A stretch of DNA of 64,000 nt from Rhizobium album. Lineage in GTDB: Bacteria; Pseudomonadota; Alphaproteobacteria; Rhizobiales; Rhizobiaceae. Location of the stretch: the NCBI RefSeq assembly GCF_003122325.1, contig NZ_QFBC01000008.1, positions 1 to 64,000 of the forward strand, read 5' to 3'. This document shows positions 45,525 to 53,033 of this stretch, piece after piece. Position numbers and translations under genes: made by a program. The notes under the pieces are model-generated. The model did no database searches. It was not told the DNA's origin and worked only from the letters and a program-made list of their open reading frames with translations. How positions within the stretch are numbered: the stretch's first letter is position 1; each line of letters begins with the position of its first letter.

Positions 45525-46555
45525 TTGGCCGCCCCCGCTTTCGGCTGCTGTTGCGTGATGCAATGCACGCCGCCGCCGCGGGCGAACAGTTCGCGGGCAT
45601 CGACCGAAACCACCCGCCGTCCCGGATAGGCTTCGGCAAGCATGTCGCGAGCAACGGCATCGGCTTTTTCCTCGCCGAAACCGCAGGCGATGACGCCGTC
45701 ATTGACGACGAGATGGTTGATGTAGCTCCAGTCGACGAAGCCGTGGGCGTCGGACAGCGTTTCCGGTGCCGGCAGGTCGATGATGTCGAACGGCCGGCCG
45801 CTGGCATCGGTCGCGCCGGCCAGGAGCGCCCGGATCTCCCGCATCACGGCGTGATCGGGATGGGCCGGGTTCTGCTGGTCGTGAAGCAGGATTTTCCCAG
45901 GCGCCGGCAGGGTCGCGACGATATCGACATGGCCGCGGGTGCCGAACTCCTCGTAGTCGCGGGTCAGGCCGCGCGGCAGCCAGATCGCCTTCGAGATGCC
46001 GAGCGTGCGGGCAAGTTCCGCCTCGACGCGCTCCTTGTCGGCATGCGGATTGCGGCCGGGATCGAGCTGCACGGTTTCGGTCACCAGAACGGTGCCTTCG
46101 CCATCGACATGGATGCCGCCGCCCTCGTTGACCAGCAGCGAGGAAACGACGGGCACGCCGACCAATCCGGCGATGAAGCGGGCAAGGCCGCGGTCGTTGG
46201 CGGCGTTCGTCCAGGTGCCGCCGCCCCAGCCGTTGAAGATCCAGTCCACTGCGGCAAGCGAACCGTCTTCGGCGGTGACGAAGGTCGGGCCGGAATCGCG
46301 CATCCAGAAATCGTCGATGACGCGCTCGACGATCTCGATGTCCGTGCCCAGCATGCGGCGGGCGCGGGCGATTTCGGAAGGATCGACGATCATCGTCACC
46401 GGCTGGAAGGCGGCGACGGCATGGGCGACGGCCGACCAGGCCGCATAGCCTGCCTCACGCTCGGCAGCGGTGTCGCCAAGGGTCTGGTTTTCCCGGGGAA
46501 ACGCCATCCAGACGCGGTCCTGGGGCGCGGTTTCTGCCGGCATTGTCCACGTCAT
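45521..46555 (-). CDS. aguA: Agmatine deiminase (peptidyl-arginine-deiminase family)
   Basis: A 344-residue enzyme of the guanidine-modifying superfamily. Visible motifs are VWMAFPREN near residue 15, IDDFWMRDSGPTFV near 80 (substrate-binding Asp), NEGGGIHVDGEGTVLVTE near 140, and the nucleophile in GGGVHCITQQQP near the C-terminus. The family converts agmatine to N-carbamoylputrescine and ammonia. The ATG at 46555 has GGGAGACG upstream and gives the normal length. It is the first gene of a two-gene unit with the amidase, while the usual nitrilase-type AguB is absent from the window. Confidence 0.88.
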   Translation of the reverse strand: MTWTMPAETAPQDRVWMAFPRENQTLGDTAAEREAGYAAWSAVAHAVAAFQPVTMIVDPSEIARARRMLGTDIEIVERVIDDFWMRDSGPTFVTAEDGSLAAVDWIFNGWGGGTWTNAANDRGLARFIAGLVGVPVVSSLLVNEGGGIHVDGEGTVLVTETVQLDPGRNPHADKERVEAELARTLGISKAIWLPRGLTRDYEEFGTRGHVDIVATLPAPGKILLHDQQNPAHPDHAVMREIRALLAGATDASGRPFDIIDLPAPETLSDAHGFVDWSYINHLVVNDGVIACGFGEEKADAVARDMLAEAYPGRRVVSVDARELFARGGGVHCITQQQPKAGAAK

Positions 46556-47011
46556 GTCTTCGTCTCCCGATCCCTGTGCCTTCACTCGGCTTTTCATCGC
46601 ACGAATCCCGCACGTTTCGTGCTCCATGGAATTTGATCAAATTTCCATATCCGAGTATTGTCAAGGCTGATGACGGGAGAGACTGCCGGTTTTGTCGCCT
46701 GGAAGCCTTCCCGACACTCGGCGGCCGGTCCTGCGGCAGGCGCAGTCGGAAGCTCTGTGGTTTTTCGGTGACTCCGGCAGCGAAAAAACCGTCGGTTGCC
46801 AAACGGGCATGCAGCGATGCAGTTGCCGTCTTCCGGCATGCCGCCAACAAAATCAACGACTAAAGATGAGAAAAGAAGACTAGTTTACGATCCAGGTTGC
46901 ATATGCGGGGCGCCGCCGGATATTGCCTAGGAAATTCTATGCGTTTATTTCCTGATGTCAGGGAAACGGGGATGGGCGCGCCTGACGCGCATCCCGGAAC
47001 GGCAGTCGGGA
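46556..47011. promoter_or_regulatory. Divergent region aguA / sigma factor 1, with two palindromes
   Basis: About 455 bases without a gene. Near aguA (46626-46648) a 14-base perfect palindrome AATTTGATCAAATT sits in a longer near-symmetric segment beginning ATGGA and ending TTCCAT, a good operator candidate for the aguA unit. Near the sigma gene (46929-46953) AGGAAAT-N11-ATTTCCT lies 59 bases before the start and may be an iron-responsive or other operator. No TGA-N9-TCA site is present. Confidence 0.5.
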
Positions 47012-47527
47012 ATGACCACGGACGCGGATATCCGGCATGGACTCTATATCGCGCATCGCTCGGCGCTGATCGATTATGCCGCGCGCATTCTCGGTTCGCG
47101 CGAGGCGGCGGAAGATATCGTGCAGGATGCCTATCTGCGTTTTGCGCCGGGACGGGTGGGCGGCGATCCGGCGCGCCAGGCGCTGGCCTACCTCTATCGC
47201 ATCGTTCGCAATCTCGCTTTCGACGTTCTCAAGCGTCGAAAGATCGAGGTTCGGGAACAGGCCGGCGATCCGCCTTTCTGGACGGTGCCGCAAACAGTCG
47301 AGACGCCGGAGCAGACCCTGATCCTCAACGACGAGGTTCGCATTGCCGCGGATGTGCTGGCTTCCCTGCCGCGAGACGTGCAGATCGCCGTGGAGATGCA
47401 TCGTTTCGGCGGACGGACGCTGGACGAGGTCGCGGCGCATCTCGGGATCTCCGTCGCCACCGCCCATCGCCATGTCCGCTCGGCCATGGTCAAGATCGCC
47501 ATGGCCATCGGCACGGCCGGTTCCTGA
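47012..47527 (+). CDS. fecI: FecI-type ECF sigma factor (unit 1)
   Basis: A 171-residue ECF sigma factor. Region 2 is LIDYAARILGSREAAEDIVQD to about residue 85, with the -10-contact helices. Region 4 near 115-165 has LPRDVQIAVEMHRFGGRTLDEVAAHLGISVATAHRHV, whose FGG/GRTLDEVA pattern is typical of FecI-like iron-starvation sigmas. The ATG at 47012 is the best start (MTTDADIRHGLY); the frame continues upstream. It is followed by its anti-sigma gene and an STN-containing receptor, so it should be released by receptor signalling and transcribe the receptor gene. Confidence 0.88.
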   Translation: MTTDADIRHGLYIAHRSALIDYAARILGSREAAEDIVQDAYLRFAPGRVGGDPARQALAYLYRIVRNLAFDVLKRRKIEVREQAGDPPFWTVPQTVETPEQTLILNDEVRIAADVLASLPRDVQIAVEMHRFGGRTLDEVAAHLGISVATAHRHVRSAMVKIAMAIGTAGS

Positions 47528-47639
47528 AAAACAGCGGGTGCGCCTGAAAAAAAACAGCGCGTCGATCGTCTCTACGAAGAAGGAAAGAATTCGGTTAGAA
47601 GTGCCGGCTTGCGGCATCGAGGTCCGAAGCAGGTACGGT

Positions 47640-48617
47640 TTGGCACGGCAGGACGACAAAAACAGCGTGATTCTGGAAGAGGCTATGGATTGGTTCCTGC
47701 GGCTGCGGGAAGAACCACGCCATGCCGCCGTCGAGGCGGAATTTGCCCACTGGCTGCAGCAGTCCGCCGCCCATGCCGAGGCATGGCAAAAGGCCTGCCG
47801 GACCTGGGACGTGCTCGGCGACGTGACGCCCGTTCATACAGCCTCCTGGCAGAGCCACAATATCGCGGCATTTTCTCCGCCGCCCTCCCGCCGCCGGGGC
47901 CGGTGGATGGCGGCGAGCGTGGCGCTTGCCGCCTGTCTGGTGCTGGCGCTTGCAGGTCCGGCCCTGCTGATCCGGCTGCAGGCCGACTACATGACCGCGA
48001 CGGCCGAAACCCGCCGGGTCACGCTGGAGGATGGAACGGTGGTCGACATGGGGGCCGACAGCGCCATCAAGGTGGAGATTGCCGGTTCGTCGCGGCATGT
48101 GACGCTGCTGCAGGGCGGGGCGTTTTTCGACGTCGCCCATGATGCCGCCCGGCCGTTCACGGTCGATGCCGGCGGCGTCGAGGTGGCCGTGCTCGGTACG
48201 GCGTTCGACGTGCAGCTGTCCAGCGAGGAGACGACCGTGGAGCTTGCCCGCGGCATCGTCAGCCTGTCTCCGGAACCGGCGGCCGGCAGGGCCGTCGAAC
48301 TGGCGCCGGGCGAGATGGCGGTGGTCGATCACGACAGCGGTGCCGTCGTCAAGGGCATGATCGCAGTGGAGGACATCGCTTCCTGGCGCAACGGCCGGCT
48401 TTTCGTCAACGACGTGACAATCGCCTCCGTGGTCGAACAGTTGCAGCGCTATCATCCGGCCTGGATCAAGGTCGCCAATCGCAAGCTCGCGTCCCGGCGC
48501 GTGACCGGCCTCTACGATCTCGGCAATCCCGACCGCGCCCTGCATGCGCTTGTCGAGCCCTATGGCGGCAAGGTCCATGCGCTGTCGCCCTATCTGCGCG
48601 TGCTTGCCGATTTCTGA
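47640..48617 (+). CDS. fecR: FecR-type anti-sigma/sensor protein (unit 1)
   Basis: A 325-residue inner-membrane protein. The N-terminal cytoplasmic DUF4880-like domain (ILEEAMDWFLRLREEP, then FAHWLQQSAAHAEAW) binds the sigma factor. A single membrane segment follows at about 90-112 after SRRRGRW. The periplasmic FecR domain has RRVTLEDGTVVDMGADSAI and GGAFFDVAHDAARPFTVDAG, and a C-terminal STN-like region contacts the receptor. No ATG fits the start: TTG at 47640 after AGGTACGG is chosen, with GTG 47667 and ATG 47685 as alternatives. It is encoded 112 bases after the sigma gene. Confidence 0.85.
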   Translation: MARQDDKNSVILEEAMDWFLRLREEPRHAAVEAEFAHWLQQSAAHAEAWQKACRTWDVLGDVTPVHTASWQSHNIAAFSPPPSRRRGRWMAASVALAACLVLALAGPALLIRLQADYMTATAETRRVTLEDGTVVDMGADSAIKVEIAGSSRHVTLLQGGAFFDVAHDAARPFTVDAGGVEVAVLGTAFDVQLSSEETTVELARGIVSLSPEPAAGRAVELAPGEMAVVDHDSGAVVKGMIAVEDIASWRNGRLFVNDVTIASVVEQLQRYHPAWIKVANRKLASRRVTGLYDLGNPDRALHALVEPYGGKVHALSPYLRVLADF

Positions 48618-48634
48618 CGGCCGGCAGCAAAAAA

Positions 48635-48659
48635 ATCGCCCGTCGGTGAAAAACATGAG
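48635..48659 (+). promoter_or_regulatory. Conserved block 1 in the fecR-receptor gap (probable sigma-dependent promoter)
   Basis: The bases ATCGCCCGTC, two extra G, then TGAAAAACATGAG. The same block without the GG pair and with one substitution occurs at 61346-61368, in the equivalent gap of unit 2. In this copy TGAAAA (48647-48652) is followed by a 16-base spacer and CGTC (48669-48672), a shape compatible with an ECF -35/-10 pair. It lies about 80 bases before the receptor start. Confidence 0.6.
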
Positions 48660-48729
48660 GCAGCTGGTCGTCTTTACCCCTGAGACGCAGCCATGGGGGC
48701 GCTGCGGACAAGCAGGAGACTAGGGCGAC

Positions 48730-51078
48730 ATGACTTTGCCGGGGTGCAACGCTGGACGGGGTTCGAAGACCAGCACGAGCCGATTTTTTGTAACGCGTCT
48801 GCTGGCGACGGTGGCGCTGGCCGGCGTTTCTGCCTTGTCGCTGGCGAGCGTCCGACCGGCGGTGGCGCAGGAGACCACGTCGCGGCTCGGCGCCGCCCGC
48901 GATTTCAACATTCCGGCACAGCCGCTCGCCAGCGCCCTGAACAGCTTCGGCCGGCAGTCGGGCCTGCAGGTGACGCTCGCGGCCTCCACGTCGCGCGGCG
49001 TGACGGCCAGCGCCGTGCGCGGTTCGCTGACGCCGCAGCAGGCCCTGTCGCAACTGCTTTCTGGCACCGGCATTTCCTTCCGCATCACCGGTGACGGCAC
49101 GGCCGTGGTCGGTGCCTCGCCCTCCGCGGCGGCTGTCGGCGGTGATACCGTGACAGATGGATCGACGGTCCTGAGGCCGATCCAGGTGTATGGAAACGGC
49201 ACCAGCGGCGACGGTATCGGCGAAGTCAGCATCACCTCGGAGGATCTGGAGCGCGCGAACCCGACCAATATCGCCGACGTGTTCCGCAACGAGCCGGGCG
49301 TTGCCGTCGGCAGCTCGCTTCCCGCATCGCAAAAGGTCTATGTCCACGGCGTCGAGGAAACCAATCTTGCCGTCAGCATCGACGGCAGCCGCCAGAACAA
49401 CAAGATCTTCCACCACAGCGCCACCAACCTGATCGATCCCAGCCTGCTGAAGGCCGTCGACGTCGATGCCGGCATCGCACCCGCCGATGCCGGTCCTGGG
49501 GCGCTCGCCGGCGCCATCAACTACGAAACCAAGGATGTGCGCGACCTGCTCACCGAAGACGGTTTCGGCGGCTCGGTGACCTCCAGCTACAATTTCAACA
49601 GCCACACCCTGACGACCGGTGCTTCGGTCTACGGCATGCAGGACGGCTTCGAGATGCTCGGCGCCTTCAGTTTCGGACGCGGCGACGAATTCACGGCAGG
49701 AAACGGCGATCTCGTCGGCGGCACGGCGACGGATTTCCTGAGCGGGCTCGGCAAGGTCGCCTACGAATTCGACAGCGGCGACCGTGTCGAACTCAGCCAC
49801 GAACGTGTCCATGATGCGGCGGCGCGGCCGTTCCGCGCCAATATCGGTTTTATCACCGGCCGTCCGGCCTGGGAGCCACGCGTGCGCGATTATCGCCTGG
49901 ACCGTCAGAATACGGTCTTCACCTATACGGATGCGACACCGGAAGGCTGGTGGGATCCGAAACTCGTGCTCGCCTACAGCCGCAACACCGTCGATACGAT
50001 GGGTTACGCCTGCCCGGGTCGCGGCTGCACGGTGCCGACTTCCTATCCGACGATCGGCGAGACCGACAGTTTTAACGGCCGCTTCGAAAACAAGTTCGAT
50101 GTCGGCATCGGCAACATCACTGCCGGCGTCGATTTCTACAAGGACAGCGTCGATCTGGATGCGGAAAGCGTCGCGCTGGCCTTTTCGGATTCGGCACGGG
50201 AAAAGGCCAGCAATGTCGGCATCTATGCCCAGGCAAGGCTTGAGCCCTGGGAGCGGACGCGGCTTTCCTTCGGCGGCCGCGCCGATCATCAATGGTTCAC
50301 CGGCGTCGATAATTCCGACTGGAGCAACAGCGGCCTGAGCGGCAACATTTCCGGCGAATACGACATCACCGACTTCCTGACGGCCAAGGCCGGTTACGCC
50401 CATTCCTGGGGCGGTGTTCCGCTTGCCGAATCCTTCATCCTGAACACGGCCTGGGCCTATGGCGACGGACCCAAGCCGGTCAGCGCCGACAATTACCTCA
50501 TCGGCCTGGAAGCCAGATATGCGGGCTTCACCGTCGAGGGCAGCCTGTTCCGCACCGATATCGAGGATGCCCGCGTCGCACGCTACAACCCGGCGGCGAC
50601 CGGCGGCCTCAGCGCCCGCGACCTGGAATCGCGCGGCTTCGAGGTCGGTGCGGGTTACGCCTGGCTCGACGGCTACATCAAGGTGAAATACGCACATGTC
50701 GACGTCGATATCGATGGCGCGCCGGCGGATTCCGACACCGGCAACTACCTTGCCGCGCCCGTCGGCGACATCATCACCATCACCGGCGCGCACACGTTCG
50801 AGGACTGGGGCCTGACCATCGGCGGCGATATCGAAATTGCGCCGGAATACGATCGGGTCGCCGCCAATGCGCCGGCCTACAAGGCTTACGAGGTCGTCAA
50901 CATCTTCGCCGAATACAAGCCGGCGAGCCTGTCGCACTTCACCTTCCGCGCCGACGTCAAGAACCTCTTCGACGAGACCTATGCGGAACGCGCCACTTAC
51001 GGCCAGGAATTCGGCACGGTGACACCACTCTACGAAGCGGGCCGCACCTTCCTGCTGACGGCGAAGGCAACCTTCTGA
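48730..51078 (+). CDS. TonB-dependent receptor with STN signalling domain (unit 1)
   Basis: A 782-residue outer-membrane receptor. A signal peptide (LLATVALAGVSALSLASVRPAVA) is followed by an STN domain at about 55-125 (FNIPAQPLASALNSFGRQSG). The plug then has ITSEDLERANPTNIADVFRNEPGV and YVHGVEETNLAVSIDG, and the barrel ends in ATF. The plug wording, with VHGVEETNL and IDGSRQNN, resembles heme/hemophore-type receptors more than hydroxamate ones, but the ligand is unproven. The STN domain means it signals to the FecR/FecI pair encoded upstream. AGGGCGAC precedes the ATG. Confidence 0.9.
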   Translation: MTLPGCNAGRGSKTSTSRFFVTRLLATVALAGVSALSLASVRPAVAQETTSRLGAARDFNIPAQPLASALNSFGRQSGLQVTLAASTSRGVTASAVRGSLTPQQALSQLLSGTGISFRITGDGTAVVGASPSAAAVGGDTVTDGSTVLRPIQVYGNGTSGDGIGEVSITSEDLERANPTNIADVFRNEPGVAVGSSLPASQKVYVHGVEETNLAVSIDGSRQNNKIFHHSATNLIDPSLLKAVDVDAGIAPADAGPGALAGAINYETKDVRDLLTEDGFGGSVTSSYNFNSHTLTTGASVYGMQDGFEMLGAFSFGRGDEFTAGNGDLVGGTATDFLSGLGKVAYEFDSGDRVELSHERVHDAAARPFRANIGFITGRPAWEPRVRDYRLDRQNTVFTYTDATPEGWWDPKLVLAYSRNTVDTMGYACPGRGCTVPTSYPTIGETDSFNGRFENKFDVGIGNITAGVDFYKDSVDLDAESVALAFSDSAREKASNVGIYAQARLEPWERTRLSFGGRADHQWFTGVDNSDWSNSGLSGNISGEYDITDFLTAKAGYAHSWGGVPLAESFILNTAWAYGDGPKPVSADNYLIGLEARYAGFTVEGSLFRTDIEDARVARYNPAATGGLSARDLESRGFEVGAGYAWLDGYIKVKYAHVDVDIDGAPADSDTGNYLAAPVGDIITITGAHTFEDWGLTIGGDIEIAPEYDRVAANAPAYKAYEVVNIFAEYKPASLSHFTFRADVKNLFDETYAERATYGQEFGTVTPLYEAGRTFLLTAKATF

Positions 51079-51100
51079 TGCCGGGCCACCGTCGAGACAA

Positions 51101-51128
51101 CGATCATCGGGAGTTTTCCCGATGATCG
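51101..51128 (+). promoter_or_regulatory. Perfect hairpin covering the ribosome site and start codon of the DUF2218 gene
   Basis: Bases 51101-51112 pair perfectly with 51117-51128 around a 4-base loop (GTTT). The ribosome-binding bases GGGAG are 51109-51113, and the ATG start codon is 51122-51124, so both lie in the stem and its loop edge. No T-run follows, so a simple intrinsic terminator is less likely than translational control or an mRNA-end structure. Confidence 0.7.
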
Positions 51129-51418
51129 CCGCAACTGCCATGCTGCCGACCGAGAGCGGCGGCAAATATCTGGTGCAATTGTGCAAACATTTCGCCCATC
51201 GCATCGATGTTTCCTACAGCGATGCCTGGGGTGAATGCCGGTTCTCCTGCGGCACTGCCGTCTTGAGGGCCGATGGCGACGGTTTGCATATCCGCACGAC
51301 GGCGCCCGACGAGGCGCAGTTGGCAGAGACGAAATCGGTGATCGAAAGTCACCTCATCCGCTTCGCCTTCCGAGAAAAGCTGCAATCGCTCGACTGGGTG
51401 GAAGCGGCCGCCGACTGA
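51122..51418 (+). CDS. DUF2218 domain protein
   Basis: A 98-residue protein that is a single DUF2218 domain: YLVQLCKHFAHRIDVSYSD, then GECRFSCGTAVLRADGDGLH and IRTTAPDEAQLAETKSVIES. It aligns by eye with the N-terminal domain of the siderophore-interacting protein at 20121-21185 (LDDICEHFIEHGDV...GTANIRLQDGKLLIE). Such proteins are common near iron-uptake genes in Rhizobiales; their activity is unknown. It follows the unit 1 receptor after 43 bases, most of them in a hairpin that hides its ribosome site. It converges on the esterase gene 10 bases away. Confidence 0.85.
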   Translation: MIAATAMLPTESGGKYLVQLCKHFAHRIDVSYSDAWGECRFSCGTAVLRADGDGLHIRTTAPDEAQLAETKSVIESHLIRFAFREKLQSLDWVEAAAD

Positions 51419-51428
51419 GCCGGTCGGT

Positions 51429-53024
51429 TCAGCGGCCGAACAGGGCGATCAATCCGTCCGAAATGGCGCCGCGCCAGACGAGATAATCGTGGCCGCCGGC
51501 ATATTCACGGTAAGAAACCGGCACGCCCTTGGCGACGAGGATGTCGCGCAGGTGGCGGTTGGTTTCGAGGATGCCGGCCGTGCCCTGATGCGGCCCGCTT
51601 TCGAACAGGCCGGCAGAGAGGAAGAAGCGCAGCTTTGGCGCCGTGGCTTCCGCCAGCGCCGCCGCCACATATTCCTGACGATCGCGCGGCGTCCCCGCCG
51701 GGCTCCACCAGAAGGAGCCGGAAAGGCTGAGGACATTGCCGAAGCTTTCGGGATGCCGCAGCGCCACGGTTGCGGCAGCCAGGCCGCCGTAGCTCGATCC
51801 GGCAAGGATTGTCCGCGCCGGCCGTGCTCCCATGCCGGTCTCTTCCAGCACTCGTGGCAGAAGCTCGCCGGCCATGAAATCGGCGAAATCATCGTTGCCG
51901 GGCAGTTCGCGCGCCCGGGTTTCCCGATCCGGATTGGGGATGAAAACGGCGACGACAGGCGGTATCGCCTTGGTCTCGATCATGGCGTCGAGAATGGCCG
52001 GCAGCGGCACTTTCGACATGTATTCGCTGGCGTCGAAGACGAAAAGCAGGAGCGTATCGGGATCGGCCGGATCGAAGTCCACCGGACGATAGAGGCTGAT
52101 CGTGCGGCGATTGCCGAGCGTCCCGCTCTCAATGTCGAAACTGGACAGGGCGCCTCGGCGATTAGCATGGTCCGTCAACCAGGGCTGCGCCGGCGCATCG
52201 GCGAGTTCGAGCACGGATTCCTGCCTGTAGGCATCGATCGCCTCTGCCGGCCAGGGATGGCGGTTCAATGGATCGGCCTTGGCGGTCGCCAGGATGGCGA
52301 TGCGCCGGTCGCGGGCGGTTCCCGGCACGTCGGGAACGTCGAAGGCCAGTTGGTAGGAGAGCCGGGTGTCGTTCGGAACGACAAAACTCTTGAACCAGAC
52401 ATCGCTGTCGCCGAGACGCTGCAGTTCCTCATGGTCGCCGGACGGTGCCCCGAACAGGCGGACGTTGCGCTTCGCCCCGCGCGCCAGGAAAGTGACGATC
52501 TTTTGGCCATCGGCCGCGTCTTCGATCAGCGGCGTGCCGTGCTTTTCGATAGCCGACCAGAAGGCTTCCGTCGTTCCGCCCTGCGAAAGATCGGCTGCGA
52601 GTGTCGTCAATTGCGGGCTCAGCAAGGGATCAGCTGTGGCAATTTGCTCGGTGACCGGCAGGCGTTGGAGGATTTCAAGGCTGTAGTCGCCCGCGCCGCG
52701 CGCCGTAAGCTTCAGGTGCCCCGGCTCTTCCCCCTCGACATAGCGGAAATCCACAGCTCCGGTCGCGTCCTCCGCCAGGCGGCGCAGGTGGGCGCCGCCC
52801 GGGGTAACGAGGTCGAGGTCGAACCGTCCCTCGTTCACCCGCAGGGTTCCGGTGACGTAGTCGCTGCGTCCCGCCGCTGTTGTGAAGGTCGTCGCCGCGC
52901 CGCCGGCCAGATGGCCCAGGCGCGGCATCTTGGGCAGCAGCAAGGCATCGTCCGCCCTAAGCGGCACGGAGAGGATGAGCAGGGCGGACATCGCGGACGA
53001 CAGGAGACGGAGCGGCAATCGCAT
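51429..53024 (-). CDS. Secreted enterochelin-esterase-like hydrolase
   Basis: A 531-residue protein with a signal peptide (LLSSAMSALLILSVPLRA). Residues about 45-120 look like a PPC-type beta-sandwich. About 150-260 match the enterochelin esterase N-terminal domain (AFWSAIEKHGTPLIED, FVVPNDTRLSYQLAFDVPD). The rest is the esterase-D hydrolase with nucleophile Ser411 in AGSSYGG and His512 in YAGGHDYLVWR. It would cleave catecholate trilactone siderophores in the periplasm to free iron, like the periplasmic esterases of Pseudomonas, whereas E. coli Fes is cytoplasmic. It lies 9 bases after the receptor gene at 53034 and is co-transcribed with it. Confidence 0.85.
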   Translation of the reverse strand: MRLPLRLLSSAMSALLILSVPLRADDALLLPKMPRLGHLAGGAATTFTTAAGRSDYVTGTLRVNEGRFDLDLVTPGGAHLRRLAEDATGAVDFRYVEGEEPGHLKLTARGAGDYSLEILQRLPVTEQIATADPLLSPQLTTLAADLSQGGTTEAFWSAIEKHGTPLIEDAADGQKIVTFLARGAKRNVRLFGAPSGDHEELQRLGDSDVWFKSFVVPNDTRLSYQLAFDVPDVPGTARDRRIAILATAKADPLNRHPWPAEAIDAYRQESVLELADAPAQPWLTDHANRRGALSSFDIESGTLGNRRTISLYRPVDFDPADPDTLLLFVFDASEYMSKVPLPAILDAMIETKAIPPVVAVFIPNPDRETRARELPGNDDFADFMAGELLPRVLEETGMGARPARTILAGSSYGGLAAATVALRHPESFGNVLSLSGSFWWSPAGTPRDRQEYVAAALAEATAPKLRFFLSAGLFESGPHQGTAGILETNRHLRDILVAKGVPVSYREYAGGHDYLVWRGAISDGLIALFGR

Positions 53025-53033
53025 TCAGGCCAT

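Noticed and set aside
47343-47639. Upstream extension of the unit 1 fecR frame
   Set aside because: This part overlaps the sigma-factor gene in another frame and encodes Arg/Pro/Ser-rich nonsense; the FecR family begins near 47640.
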